NCBI RefSeq assembly: GCF_017355185.1
Contig: NZ_JADILJ010000019.1
Span: 1 to 64,000, forward strand
DNA: 64,000 bases
Source: Rathayibacter sp. SD072
GTDB taxonomy: Bacteria > Actinomycetota > Actinomycetes > Actinomycetales > Microbacteriaceae
Direction of reading: 5' to 3'
The notes under the pieces are model-generated. The model worked only from the letters and a program-made list of their open reading frames with translations, did not search any database and was not told the DNA's origin. Positions 50,480 through 58,565 of the stretch are shown here, piece after piece. The first letter of the stretch is position 1; the number at the start of each line of letters is the position of its first letter. The translations under genes and the position numbers were made by a program.

Positions 50480-50650
50480 GTGCTCCTCGACTCGGTGCGC
50501 GTGCGGACCGGCATCTCCGCGCCCGCCGGGACCGTGTGGCGGTTCCTCGCCCTGGAGCGGGCCGCCTGGTGGCCGGACATGCATTTCGAGCCCGTCGCCG
50601 GGTCGCCCCTCCTCGAGACGTGGATCGAGAACGGCGGTACCACCTGGCGC
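50480..50650 (+). pseudogene. Possible SRPBCC (START-like) domain remnant
   Basis: From GTG 50480 the frame reads like the first strand and helix of a START-like/SRPBCC protein: SVRVRTGISAPAGTVWRFLA, then AAWWPDMHFEPVAGSPLLET. After about 50650 it turns into Arg-rich low complexity in every frame and a palindrome follows, so two thirds of the domain is gone. Resemblance is by eye and limited to about 55 residues. Confidence 0.4.
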
Positions 50651-50751
50651 GGTCGACGCGCGTCTGCGAGAGCGCGGCCGCGGATCCGCCCGCTCGGTCG
50701 ACGTCGGAGCCCCGCTGACGACGCGCGCCGCCGGTGCTCGGCCCCTGCACG

Positions 50752-50821
50752 GCAGAACCTCAGCCGGGAGGGCCCGTCAGCCGCGACGGCGCGCGACGAG
50801 TCGTTCCGGCTGAGGTTCTGC
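50752..50821. repeat. 16-base-stem palindrome
   Basis: GCAGAACCTCAGCCGG and CCGGCTGAGGTTCTGC pair perfectly across 38 G+C-rich bases. It ends 18 bases before the convergent citrate transporter stop and may serve as its terminator, but the stem and loop are unusually long. Confidence 0.65.
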
Positions 50822-50838
50822 GGCGGTGCTGCGGCGGA

Positions 50839-52302
50839 TCAGCCGAAGGGGATCGCTCCGACCAGGACTCCGACCGCCAGCATCACCAGCGACACGATCA
50901 CCGCGCGCCACAGCACCTTGCGGTGGTGGTCGCCGAGGTTGACCGCGGCGAGCGAGACGAGCAGCAGGATCGCGGGGACGAGCGGGCTCTGCAGGTGGAC
51001 GGGCTGGCCGGTGATCGAGGCGCGGGCCATCTCGACCGGGTCGATGCCGTAGTTCGCGGCGCTCTCGGCGAGCACCGGGAGGATGCCGTAGTAGAAGGCG
51101 TCGTTCGACATGAAGAACGTCATCGGGATGCTCAGCACGCCGGTGATGACGGCGAGGAACGGGCCCAGCGCCGGCGGGATCACGTCGACGACCCACTCGG
51201 CCATCGCGTCGACCATGCCGGTGCCGTTCAGCACTCCGATGAGCACGCCCGCGGCGAGGACCATCGAGACGACGCCGACGATGCTCGGCGCGTGCTTGAC
51301 GATCTCGGACGCCTGGTCCTTCATCTTCGGGAAGTTGATCAGCAGGGCCACGGCCGAGCCGACCATGAAGACGTAGGGCAGCGGCAGGATGTCGGCGACG
51401 AGCAGGGTCATGACGATCAGCGTCAGGGCGAGGTTCACCCAGATGAGCTTCGGGCGCAGGGTCTCGCGCTCGGGGTCGAGCATGGTGTCGGCCATGGCGG
51501 TGTCGGCGTCGTCGGCCTGCACGCGGGCGGCGACGGCGACCTGGGCGCCGCGCAGCGACTCCGGACCGCGGAGGAACGAGAACCTCTCGCGGGCGACGGT
51601 GCGGATGCCTCCGGTGAGGGCGGCGAGCCCGCCGGTGCGGCCGGCGCCGACCAGCTCCTGCTCGACCATGGGCTCGGCCAGGGCGAGCGAGCCGAGACGG
51701 CGGCGCTCGCCGAGTCCGAGCATCCAGGCGAAGACGAGCGTGACGGCCAGGCCCACCGCGAGGGAGGGGAGCATCGGCACGAAGATCTCGCTCGGCGAGA
51801 CCTGCAGGGCCGCGGCGGCGCGGACGGTCGGGCCGCCCCAGGGGACGATGTTCAGCGTGCCGTTGGCCAGACCCGCGACGCAGGTCAGCACGACCGGGTT
51901 CATGCCCAGGCGGAGGTAGATGGGCAGCATCGCCGCGGTGGTCACGATGAAGGTGGTCGACCCGTCGCCGTCGAGGGAGACCGCGCCGGCGAGCAGCGCC
52001 GTGCCGAGCACGACCTTGGCCGGGTCGTCGCCGAGGGCGCGGACGATGAAGCGGATCAGCGGATCGAAGAGGCCGACGTCGATCATGATGCCGAAGTACA
52101 TGATGGCGAACATCAGCAGGGCGGCCGTGGGGGCCAGGCTGCCGATGGCCTCGATGACCATGTCGCCGATGCCCAGGCCCGCGCCCGCGAAGAGGCCGAA
52201 GATCGTGGGGACGACGATCAGCGCGACCATCGGCGTGAGCCTCTTGGTCATGATCAGGGCCATGAAGGCCAGGATCATCGTGAATCCGAGTACTACCAAC
52301 AC
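50839..52302 (-). CDS. CitMHS-type metal-citrate/proton symporter
   Basis: 487 residues with about twelve membrane segments. It matches the CitM/CitH family, which imports citrate complexed with Mg2+ or Ca2+: LGFTMILAFMALIMTKRLTP at the start, SLDGDGSTTFIVTTAAMLPI near 110 and FMSNDAFYYGILPVLAE near 390. A cytoplasmic loop (about 205-280) separates the halves. The start is GTG 52302, with AAGGAG 7 bases upstream. Divergent from a CitA/CitB-type two-component system, the classic arrangement for citrate-inducible uptake. Confidence 0.9.
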   Translation of the reverse strand: MLVVLGFTMILAFMALIMTKRLTPMVALIVVPTIFGLFAGAGLGIGDMVIEAIGSLAPTAALLMFAIMYFGIMIDVGLFDPLIRFIVRALGDDPAKVVLGTALLAGAVSLDGDGSTTFIVTTAAMLPIYLRLGMNPVVLTCVAGLANGTLNIVPWGGPTVRAAAALQVSPSEIFVPMLPSLAVGLAVTLVFAWMLGLGERRRLGSLALAEPMVEQELVGAGRTGGLAALTGGIRTVARERFSFLRGPESLRGAQVAVAARVQADDADTAMADTMLDPERETLRPKLIWVNLALTLIVMTLLVADILPLPYVFMVGSAVALLINFPKMKDQASEIVKHAPSIVGVVSMVLAAGVLIGVLNGTGMVDAMAEWVVDVIPPALGPFLAVITGVLSIPMTFFMSNDAFYYGILPVLAESAANYGIDPVEMARASITGQPVHLQSPLVPAILLLVSLAAVNLGDHHRKVLWRAVIVSLVMLAVGVLVGAIPFG

Positions 52303-52418
52303 TGCTGACTCCTTCGTCGTCGTGCGTCCAGCGCTCCGGCCGAGGCGGCGCTCTCCGGGTCCTGAGAACCCTAGGGACGCTCGGCGGCGCTACCCGGGTA
52401 TCGCTCATTAGCGCGTGA

Positions 52419-52454
52419 TCTGCGCATAGTGTGGGTTCTGCGCATTCTGCGCAG
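52419..52454. promoter_or_regulatory. Three TCTGCGCA repeats between citM-like gene and sensor kinase
   Basis: TCTGCGCAT at 52419 and 52437 and TCTGCGCAG at 52446 occur 18 and 9 bases apart, each with a TGCGCA palindromic core. Arrayed repeats in a divergent promoter are typical of response-regulator binding; the CitB-like protein is the obvious candidate. Confidence 0.55.
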
Positions 52455-52468
52455 TGAGGAGGCGGCGC

Positions 52469-54145
52469 ATGCGCTTCGCGACCCACGTGCTCGTGCTGCA
52501 GCTCGCGACCGTCTCGGCCGCGGTCCTCGTCTGCGCCGGGCTCGTCACCGCCCTCAGCGTGCAGCAGCTGCGCGGCGAGGCGGAGGAGACGGCGCTCGCC
52601 ATCGCCCGCACCGTCGCCGAGGATCCGGACGTGCGTTCGGCCGTCGGCGGCTACTCCGCCGACCCGGGCACGCCGGACGCGGTCGATCTGCGCTCCGGCC
52701 CGCTCGAGGACCTCGCGGCCGGAGTGGAGGAGCGCACCGGGGCGCTCTTCGTGGTCATCACCGACGACCAGGGGATCCGGCTCGCGCACCCCGACCCCGA
52801 CCGGCTCGGCGAGGTCGTCTCGACGAGCGCGACCGAGGCCCTCGCCGGGCGGGAGAGCGTGTCGTGGGGCACGGGCACTCTGGGGGAGTCGGCCCGGGCG
52901 AAGGTGCCCGTGTTCGCTGCCGCGGGCGGCGGGGTGGTCGGCGAGGTGAGCATCGGCTTCGCGCGCTCGAGCGTCTTCGACGACCTGCCGAGGGCGCTCC
53001 TCGGAGTCGTCGCGGCGGCCGTCGCGGCGCTGGCTCTCGCCGTGGTCGCCTCCGTCTTCATCCGCCGTCGGCTGCTGCGGCTGACCCTGGGTCTGGCCCC
53101 GGAGGAGCTGACCGCGCTCGTGCAGGACCAGGCCGCGGTGCTCGACGGGGTCGACGAGGGCGTGCTCGCCTTCGACCGCGACGGACGGGTCGGCGTCTGC
53201 AACGCGCGCGCCGCCGCGATCCTGGGCTCGGACGATCCGTCCGGGCGCGCGCTGCAGGGGCTGACCCTGGCCGAGCTCGATCTCCCGACGCCGCTGGCCG
53301 ACGCGATCACGGCCGCGCTGCGCTCGCCCGAGCGGGCCCGGTCGGCGGGAGCGGAGGGGTTCGTCGTGCACTCGCGCATCGTCTACGTCGACATCCGCCG
53401 GGTGACCCGCGGCGACCGTGACCTCGGCGTCGTCGTCGTGCTGCGCGACCGGACCGACGTCGCGGCGCTCAGCCGCCGCCTGGACGCGGTCGGCTCGATG
53501 ACCAACGCGCTGCGCGTGCAGCGGCACGAGTTCGCCAACCGCCTGCACGTGGTGGCGGGCCTGCTCGACGCCGGCCGCACCGAGTCGGCGCGCGACTACC
53601 TCGACGAGGTGCTGACCCGCGGACCGCTGAAGTACCCCGTGCAGCACGCCGACCGGCTGCAGGAGCCGTACCTCCAGGCGCTCGTGGGCGCGAAGGGGAT
53701 CGAGGCGGCCGAGCGCGGCGTGCTGCTGACCCTGGGCGAGGAGACGCTCGTGCGCGGCGTCGTCGTCGAGCCGGAGGACGTCGCGACGGTGGTCGGCAAC
53801 CTGGTCGACAACGCGGTGCGGGCGGCAGCGCTCGGCGCCCGCGACGTGCGCTTCGTCGAGGTCGAGCTGCTGGACGACGGGGACACGCTGTTCGTGACGG
53901 TCGCCGACAGCGGCGACGGCGTCGCGGATCCGGAGACGCTCTTCGACCGCGGACCCGCAGAGGACGACGGGGACGAGGACCGCGTGCACGGCCGGGGCTT
54001 CGGGCTGCCGCTCTGCCGCGAGGTGGCGGCGCGGCGCGGAGGAGCCGTCTGGCTGGCGGACGCCGGGGGCGGCAGCGGAGGCGCCGTGCTCTGCGCGCGG
54101 CTGCCGGGCGCGGTGCGTCCGCCCGAGACCCGGGAGGAGCGATGA
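52469..54145 (+). CDS. CitA/DcuS-type sensor histidine kinase
   Basis: 558 residues: membrane helix 1 (about 10-30), an extracytoplasmic PAS-like ligand domain (about 32-165; GALFVVITDDQGIRLAHPD matches the CitA/DcuS type), helix 2 (about 172-192), a cytoplasmic PAS domain (about 205-320), a short histidine region QRHEFANRLHVVAGLLDAG with phospho-accepting His near 353, and an ATPase domain (VVGNLVDNAVRAA; GRGFGLPLCREV). This family senses citrate or C4-dicarboxylates outside the cell. ATG 52469 with GAGGAGG upstream is preferred over GTG 52454. The stop overlaps the regulator gene by 4 bases. Confidence 0.9.
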   Translation: MRFATHVLVLQLATVSAAVLVCAGLVTALSVQQLRGEAEETALAIARTVAEDPDVRSAVGGYSADPGTPDAVDLRSGPLEDLAAGVEERTGALFVVITDDQGIRLAHPDPDRLGEVVSTSATEALAGRESVSWGTGTLGESARAKVPVFAAAGGGVVGEVSIGFARSSVFDDLPRALLGVVAAAVAALALAVVASVFIRRRLLRLTLGLAPEELTALVQDQAAVLDGVDEGVLAFDRDGRVGVCNARAAAILGSDDPSGRALQGLTLAELDLPTPLADAITAALRSPERARSAGAEGFVVHSRIVYVDIRRVTRGDRDLGVVVVLRDRTDVAALSRRLDAVGSMTNALRVQRHEFANRLHVVAGLLDAGRTESARDYLDEVLTRGPLKYPVQHADRLQEPYLQALVGAKGIEAAERGVLLTLGEETLVRGVVVEPEDVATVVGNLVDNAVRAAALGARDVRFVEVELLDDGDTLFVTVADSGDGVADPETLFDRGPAEDDGDEDRVHGRGFGLPLCREVAARRGGAVWLADAGGGSGGAVLCARLPGAVRPPETREER

Positions 54146-54807
54146 CCGACCCGCAGGAGCGCACGGTGCTCGTCGTGGACGACGACTTCCGCGTCGCGCA
54201 GCTGCACGCCGACCTGGTCGACGGGCGGCAGGGGCTGCGCGCGCTGCCACCGGTGCACACGGCGCGGGCGGCGCGGGCGGCGGTGCTCGACTCCGCTCCG
54301 GATCTGCTGCTGCTCGATGTGCACCTGCCGGACCAGAGCGGGATCGCACTCCTGCGCGAGCTCGACACCGACGCGTTCGTCGTGAGCGCCGCCTCGGACG
54401 GGGCGACCGTGCGGCGCGCGCTGCACGCCGGCGCGCTGGGATACCTGATCAAGCCGTTCGACGCGCGACTGCTGGGCGAGCGGCTCGACGCGTACGTGCG
54501 GTTCCGCAACGTGCTGCGCGAGGACCGGGCGGCCGACCAGGAGGCGGTGGAGCGGGCCCTGCGGATCCTGCACTCGGGCGACGCGGCCGCGGCCGGCCCT
54601 TCGCGCTCGGCCACCGAGCAGCTCGTGCTCGCCCGGCTCACGGAGTCGGCCTCCGAGCTCTCGGCGCTGGAGGTCGCGGAGCGCGCGGGGATCTCGCGGG
54701 CGACGGCTCAGCGCTACCTCTCGGGGCTGGCCGGCCGCGGGCTGGTCGAGATGACCCTGAGCTACGGCTCGACGGGCCGACCGGAGCACCGGTACCGCGC
54801 GAAGTGA
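54142..54807 (+). CDS. CitB/DcuR-type response regulator
   Basis: 221 residues. Receiver domain (about 8-125): acidic pair VVDDDFRVA, phospho-acceptor Asp near 59 in LLLLDVHLPDQSG, Ser/Ala switch near 85, Lys in YLIKPFDA near 106. The C-terminal part (about 150-221) is a winged helix-turn-helix of the CitB/DcuR kind: LEVAERAGISRATAQRYLSG, then SYGSTGRPEHRYR. It should be phosphorylated by the kinase just upstream and activate the divergent citrate transporter, perhaps through the TCTGCGCA repeats. ATGA overlap with the kinase gene; a perfect terminator follows. Confidence 0.9.
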   Translation: MTDPQERTVLVVDDDFRVAQLHADLVDGRQGLRALPPVHTARAARAAVLDSAPDLLLLDVHLPDQSGIALLRELDTDAFVVSAASDGATVRRALHAGALGYLIKPFDARLLGERLDAYVRFRNVLREDRAADQEAVERALRILHSGDAAAAGPSRSATEQLVLARLTESASELSALEVAERAGISRATAQRYLSGLAGRGLVEMTLSYGSTGRPEHRYRAK

Positions 54808-54824
54808 GCGCCTGCTCCGGGAAG

Positions 54825-54866
54825 GACGAAGCCCCTCAGGACTCGTGGTTCCGGAGGGGCTTCGTC
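54825..54866. terminator. Terminator after the response regulator gene
   Basis: GACGAAGCCCCTC pairs perfectly with GAGGGGCTTCGTC (13 bases, 16-base loop), 18 bases after the stop. Confidence 0.8.
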
Positions 54867-54888
54867 ACAGGGTGGGAGCCGAACAGGT

Positions 54889-54989
54889 GATCCGCGTGCC
54901 GGCGGATCGCCGTAGGCGGACGCAGGACGCTCTGCGGGACCGTTCCGCGCAGAGAGGCCGAGCGCGGTGCGCCGCTGCGCGGCGCACGA
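54889..54989 (+). repeat. Dispersed 3'-flank repeat, copy D
   Basis: GATCCGCGTGCCGGCGGATC, then GGACGCAGGACGCTCTGCGG and GCCGAGCGCGG, ending in a perfect 9-base hairpin (GTGCGCCGC, TGC, GCGGCGCAC, 54967-54987). It abuts the stop of the minus-strand terC gene exactly as copy C abuts the ZIP gene. Confidence 0.75.
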
Positions 54990-54995
54990 GACGGA

Positions 54996-56012
54996 TCAGT
55001 GCCCTGCGTTCGCCTCCGCTTCGACGCGGCGGCGCTCGGCGGCCTCCTTGGCCATGCGGCGGCCCTTCGGGCTGACCAGCGAGGCGATGACCGTGACGGT
55101 CAGCACTCCGATGATCACGGTGAGGGAGAGGCCGGTGCCGATCTCGAAGACCTCGACGTGCTCGCCGTTGTTGATGAACGGCAGGGTGTTCTCGTGGAGC
55201 GCGTGCAGGATCAGCTTCACGCCGATGAACGCGAGGATCGCGGCGAGGCCGTAGCTGAGGTAGACCAGGCGGTCGAGCAGGCCGTCGATCAGGAAGTACA
55301 GCTGGCGCAGGCCCAGCAGCGAGAACGCGGTCGCGGTGAAGACCAGGAAGACGTCGTTGGTGAGGCCGAAGATCGCGGGCACGCTGTCGAGGGCGAACAG
55401 GATGTCCGTGCCGCCGATCGCGGCCATGACCAGGAGCATCGGGGTGAGGACGCGCTTGCCGTCGACGGTCGTGTAGAACTTGTCGCCGTCGTACGTGTCG
55501 CTCGTCTTGAAGATCCGCTTGGCCAGACGGACCATGATGTTGTCGCCCGAGTGCTCGTCGCCCGGCTTCACCAGGTTGAAGGCGGTGAGGAGCAGGATCA
55601 GGCCGAACGCGTAGAAGACCCAGGCGAACGAGTTGATCAGCGCGGCGCCGAGGAAGATGAAGCCGGTGCGGGCGATCAGGGCGAAGACGATGCCGAAGAG
55701 CAGCACCTTCTGCTGGTCGGCGCGGGGCACCTTGAAGCTCGCCATGATGATCAGGAAGACGAACAGGTTGTCGACCGAGAGGGCCTTCTCGGTGATGTAG
55801 CCCGCGAAGTACTCCGATCCGGGGGTCGGTCCGCCGAAGACGAGGACGCCGAGGCCGAAGAGCACGGCGATGCCGACGTACAGGGCCGACCAGAGCGCCG
55901 ACTCCTTCAGCGTGGGCTCGTGCGCCTTGCGCACGTGGAAGAAGAAGTCGAAGAGCAGGAGCAGGACGATGAAGACGATCGTCAGGGTCCAGATCAGGGG
56001 CGATACGGTCAT
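54996..56012 (-). CDS. terC: TerC family integral membrane protein
   Basis: 338 residues with about nine membrane segments. Family signatures: ALSVDNLFVFLIIMASF near 80 and GGTDILFALDSVPAIFGLT near 205, both with intramembrane acidic residues proposed to bind metal. TerC proteins are linked to tellurite resistance, Mn2+ export and metal loading of secreted proteins. The C-terminal 25 residues are a charged cytoplasmic tail. No Mn riboswitch is apparent in the 179-base upstream gap, only a GAGGCGG/CCGCCTC-type hairpin. Repeat copy D provides a hairpin after the stop. Confidence 0.9.
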   Translation of the reverse strand: MTVSPLIWTLTIVFIVLLLLFDFFFHVRKAHEPTLKESALWSALYVGIAVLFGLGVLVFGGPTPGSEYFAGYITEKALSVDNLFVFLIIMASFKVPRADQQKVLLFGIVFALIARTGFIFLGAALINSFAWVFYAFGLILLLTAFNLVKPGDEHSGDNIMVRLAKRIFKTSDTYDGDKFYTTVDGKRVLTPMLLVMAAIGGTDILFALDSVPAIFGLTNDVFLVFTATAFSLLGLRQLYFLIDGLLDRLVYLSYGLAAILAFIGVKLILHALHENTLPFINNGEHVEVFEIGTGLSLTVIIGVLTVTVIASLVSPKGRRMAKEAAERRRVEAEANAGH

Positions 56013-56191
56013 CAGTGGGGGAGGCCTCGCTCGAGAAGGGGTGGGGGGGACCGGCGTCGGAGGCGCCGTGAGTCGATGAGAACCGTAACGATCCGCCGAC
56101 GGCGAGGCGGTGGCTCCGCCTCGATCGTGAGTATCTTCTCAGTTCTCCGGTCCGCCGTGGCGCTGAGCGGCCGGTGGGCCACACTGGTGCC

Positions 56192-57076
56192 ATGCCGGAC
56201 ACCGCGGTCGACAGGACCTTCGACGACGCCTACGGCGTGACCATCCACTACCGCTGGTGGTCGCACCCCGCGCCCCGCGCCCTCGTGCAGATCGCGCACG
56301 GCGTCGGCGAGCACTCGGGCCGCTACCTCGAGCTCGCCCAGGCTCTGGTGACGGCGGGCTACGCCGTCGCCGCCGACGACCACCGCGGGCACGGGCGCAC
56401 GGGCCTGCAGCAGCACGGCGGCGACGCGTCGCAGCTGGGGCGCCTGGGTCCGGGCGGCCTGCGGGCGACGGAGGAGGCGATCAACCGCCTGACGCGCGAG
56501 CTCGCCGCCGAGAACGCCGGGCTGCCGATCGTGCTGCTCGGCCACTCCTGGGGCTCGCTGATGGCGCAGCGGATCGTCGACCACCACTCCTCCGACTACG
56601 CGGCCCTCGTGCTCAGCGGCACGGCCTACCGGCTGCCCGGCTTCATGAACGGCGGCGACCTCACCCGCCGGCACCGGCAGCCCGGCGGCCTGGGCCTCGA
56701 GTGGCTCTCGCGCGATCCGGCCGTCTGGCAGCTGTTCCACGAAGACCAGCTGACCTTCACCGATCCGCTGGCGAAGCGGGTCGGGGTGATCGAGACCCTG
56801 CGGCTGGTCGGCCGGCCCGCGCGGAGGATCACTCCTCCGCTGCCGCTGCTCATCGTCATCGGCGCCGAGGACACGCTGGGCGGGGAGCGGTCCGTGCAGG
56901 CCCTCGCCCGCGCCTACCGTCGGCGCTCCGGCTTCACCGACGTGTCGGTCCGGGTGTACCCGGAGGCCCGGCACGAGCTGTTCCAGGAGCTCAACCGGGT
57001 CGAGGTCACGGCGGATGTGGTCGCCTGGCTCGACGAGCGCTTCGACGCACCACCCGGCGCCGCCGCTCGCGCCTAG
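56192..57076 (+). CDS. Alpha/beta hydrolase, monoacylglycerol lipase-like
   Basis: 294 residues, no signal peptide. Oxyanion region AHGVGEHSGRY near 35, then DHRGHGRT near 63, nucleophile Ser near 119 in LLGHSWGSLMAQ, acid in VIGAEDTLGG near 230, His in ARHELFQELNR near 265. These match the serine aminopeptidase/monoglyceride lipase (hydrolase_4) type, which cleaves monoacylglycerols or lysophospholipids. ATG 56192 is chosen; CACACT lies 6 bases upstream, a variant of the leaderless -10 box. The next gene starts 9 bases after its stop but has its own TAGGCT box. Confidence 0.85.
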   Translation: MPDTAVDRTFDDAYGVTIHYRWWSHPAPRALVQIAHGVGEHSGRYLELAQALVTAGYAVAADDHRGHGRTGLQQHGGDASQLGRLGPGGLRATEEAINRLTRELAAENAGLPIVLLGHSWGSLMAQRIVDHHSSDYAALVLSGTAYRLPGFMNGGDLTRRHRQPGGLGLEWLSRDPAVWQLFHEDQLTFTDPLAKRVGVIETLRLVGRPARRITPPLPLLIVIGAEDTLGGERSVQALARAYRRRSGFTDVSVRVYPEARHELFQELNRVEVTADVVAWLDERFDAPPGAAARA

Positions 57077-57079
57077 GCT
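57074..57079 (+). promoter_or_regulatory. Leaderless-type -10 box for the lipoate ligase-like gene
   Basis: TAGGCT overlaps the last codon and stop of the hydrolase gene and ends 6 bases before ATG 57086. Confidence 0.5.
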
Positions 57080-57085
57080 GGCCCC

Positions 57086-58135
57086 ATGCATGGCGAGTAC
57101 AAGGTCCCCGGCGGAAAGCTCGTGGTCGTCGACCTGGAGGTGGTCGAGGGCCGGTTCGCCGACTTCCGCCTCGCGGGCGACTTCTTCCTCGAGCCCGACA
57201 CCGCGCTCGACGACATCGACCGCGCCGTCGTCGGACTGCCGGAGGAGAGCGACGCCAAGACGATCGCCGCCGCGATCCGGGCGGCGCTGCCCTCGGACGC
57301 CGTGCTGCTGGGCTTCACGCCCGAGGCGGTGGCGGTCGCGATCCGCCGCTCGCTGCAGAAGGCGACGAGCTGGCGCGACTACGACTGGCGGATCGTGCAC
57401 GCGAAGGCCGTCTCGCCGGCGATGCACCTCGCGCTCGACGAGGTCCTGACCGCCGCTGTCGGCGAGGGCCGCCGCGAGCCGACCCTGCGGATCTGGGAGT
57501 GGGACCAGCCGGCCGTCGTCATCGGCAGCTTCCAGTCGCTGCGCAACGAGGTCGATCTCGAGAACGCCGAGAAGTACGGCGTCGAGGTCGTGCGGCGCAT
57601 CTCGGGCGGCGGGGCGATGTTCATGGAGGCGGGCAGCGTCGTCACCTACTCGATCTACGTGCCGGGCGACCTGGTGCAGGGCCTGACCTTCGCCGACTCC
57701 TACGCGTTCCTGGACGAGTGGACGATCAGCGCGCTGCAGTCGCTCGGCATCGACGCGGTCTACCAGCCGCTCAACGACATCACCTCGCCCTCGGGCAAGA
57801 TCGGCGGAGCCGCGCAGAAGCGCCTGGGCTCCGGAGCAGTGCTGCACCACGTCACCATGAGCTACGACATCGACGCCGAGAAGATGGTGCAGGTGCTGCG
57901 CATCGGCCGCGAGAAGCTGTCCGACAAGGGCATCGCCTCCGCCGTGAAGCGCGTCGACCCGCTGCGCAGCCAGACCGGGCTCAGCCGCGCCGAGATCATC
58001 GAGCGGATGAAGGACACCTTCGTGCGCCTGCACGGCGGGACGCCGGGAGACCTCACCGACGCGGAGTACGCGGAGGCGGAGGAGCTGGTGCGGACGAAGT
58101 ACTCGACCCCGGAGTGGCTGCGCCGGGTCCCGTGA
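57086..58135 (+). CDS. Lipoate-protein ligase A-like protein with N-terminal accessory domain
   Basis: 349 residues in two parts. Residues 1-90 (EYKVPGGKLVVVDLEVVEGR; ADFRLAGDFFLEPD) resemble the lipoate ligase accessory domain that normally follows the catalytic domain. Residues about 95-349 are the biotin/lipoate ligase fold: EWDQPAVVIGSFQSLRNEVD, then VVRRISGGGAMFMEAGSVVT with the lipoyl-AMP Arg/Gly loop, and SPSGKIGGAAQKR with the catalytic Lys near 235. It should attach lipoate or octanoate to dehydrogenase E2 or GcvH proteins. The order accessory-then-catalytic is inverted relative to E. coli LplA. Its stop runs into a 32-base tandem repeat. Confidence 0.85.
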   Translation: MHGEYKVPGGKLVVVDLEVVEGRFADFRLAGDFFLEPDTALDDIDRAVVGLPEESDAKTIAAAIRAALPSDAVLLGFTPEAVAVAIRRSLQKATSWRDYDWRIVHAKAVSPAMHLALDEVLTAAVGEGRREPTLRIWEWDQPAVVIGSFQSLRNEVDLENAEKYGVEVVRRISGGGAMFMEAGSVVTYSIYVPGDLVQGLTFADSYAFLDEWTISALQSLGIDAVYQPLNDITSPSGKIGGAAQKRLGSGAVLHHVTMSYDIDAEKMVQVLRIGREKLSDKGIASAVKRVDPLRSQTGLSRAEIIERMKDTFVRLHGGTPGDLTDAEYAEAEELVRTKYSTPEWLRRVP

Positions 58136-58197
58136 GCGGGGCGCGACGCCTCTGCTGACGCGGACGAGCGGGGCGCGCCGCCTCCGCTGACGCGGGC
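58134..58197. repeat. 32-base tandem duplication
   Basis: Two consecutive 32-base units (58134-58165, 58166-58197), both starting GAGCGGGGCGCG and sharing GCTGACGCGG, differing at about three positions. The first begins inside the stop codon of the lipoate ligase-like gene. Confidence 0.7.
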
Positions 58198-58214
58198 GGG
58201 CGGATCGAGCGGGC

Positions 58215-58499
58215 TCAGCTCGCGAGCAGCTCCTGGTAGTCGGGGTGCGCGGCGATGAACTCGGCGACGAAGGGGCACGTCGGCACGATGTGGGCGCCGA
58301 AGCGCTCGTGCGCGTCGTCGAGCGCCGCCTCGACCAGGCGGTCGCCGAGCCCCTCGTGGCGGTGCTCGGGAGCGATCTCGGTGTGCAGGAAGACGATGTC
58401 GGCCCCTCGGACCGCGTAGTCGGCGACCCCGACGTTCTCGCCGTCGACCCACAGCGTGTACCTGGACTCGTCCTCGTCGTGACGCACCTCGGAAGTCAT
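58215..58499 (-). CDS. Small GNAT-like N-acetyltransferase (Gcn5-related type)
   Basis: 94 residues, the length of the small YidJ/Gcn5-like acetyltransferase domain. Core: FLHTEIAPEHRHEGLGDRLV near 42, with the acetyl-CoA pyrophosphate loop, followed by VEAALDDAHERFGAHIVPTC and PFVAEFIAAHPDYQEL. Substrate unknown. ATG 58499 has a TAGAGT box exactly 6 bases upstream without a ribosome site, so probably leaderless. Confidence 0.8.
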   Translation of the reverse strand: MTSEVRHDEDESRYTLWVDGENVGVADYAVRGADIVFLHTEIAPEHRHEGLGDRLVEAALDDAHERFGAHIVPTCPFVAEFIAAHPDYQELLAS

Positions 58500-58565
58500 C
58501 GCAGCACTCTACGCCGGGGACCGGTCGAGGCCGTTCAGCGTCCTCCCGGGCGGGCGGGCGTGTCG

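Noticed and set aside
48482-51052. 856-codon plus-strand open frame across three genes
   Set aside because: It runs antisense to the GntR gene and out of frame through the symporter; only about 55 codons near 50480 look protein-like and are reported as a remnant.
56013-56191. Mn-sensing riboswitch upstream of terC
   Set aside because: Only a simple GAGGCGG/CCGCCTC-type hairpin is visible; the conserved riboswitch core is not apparent.
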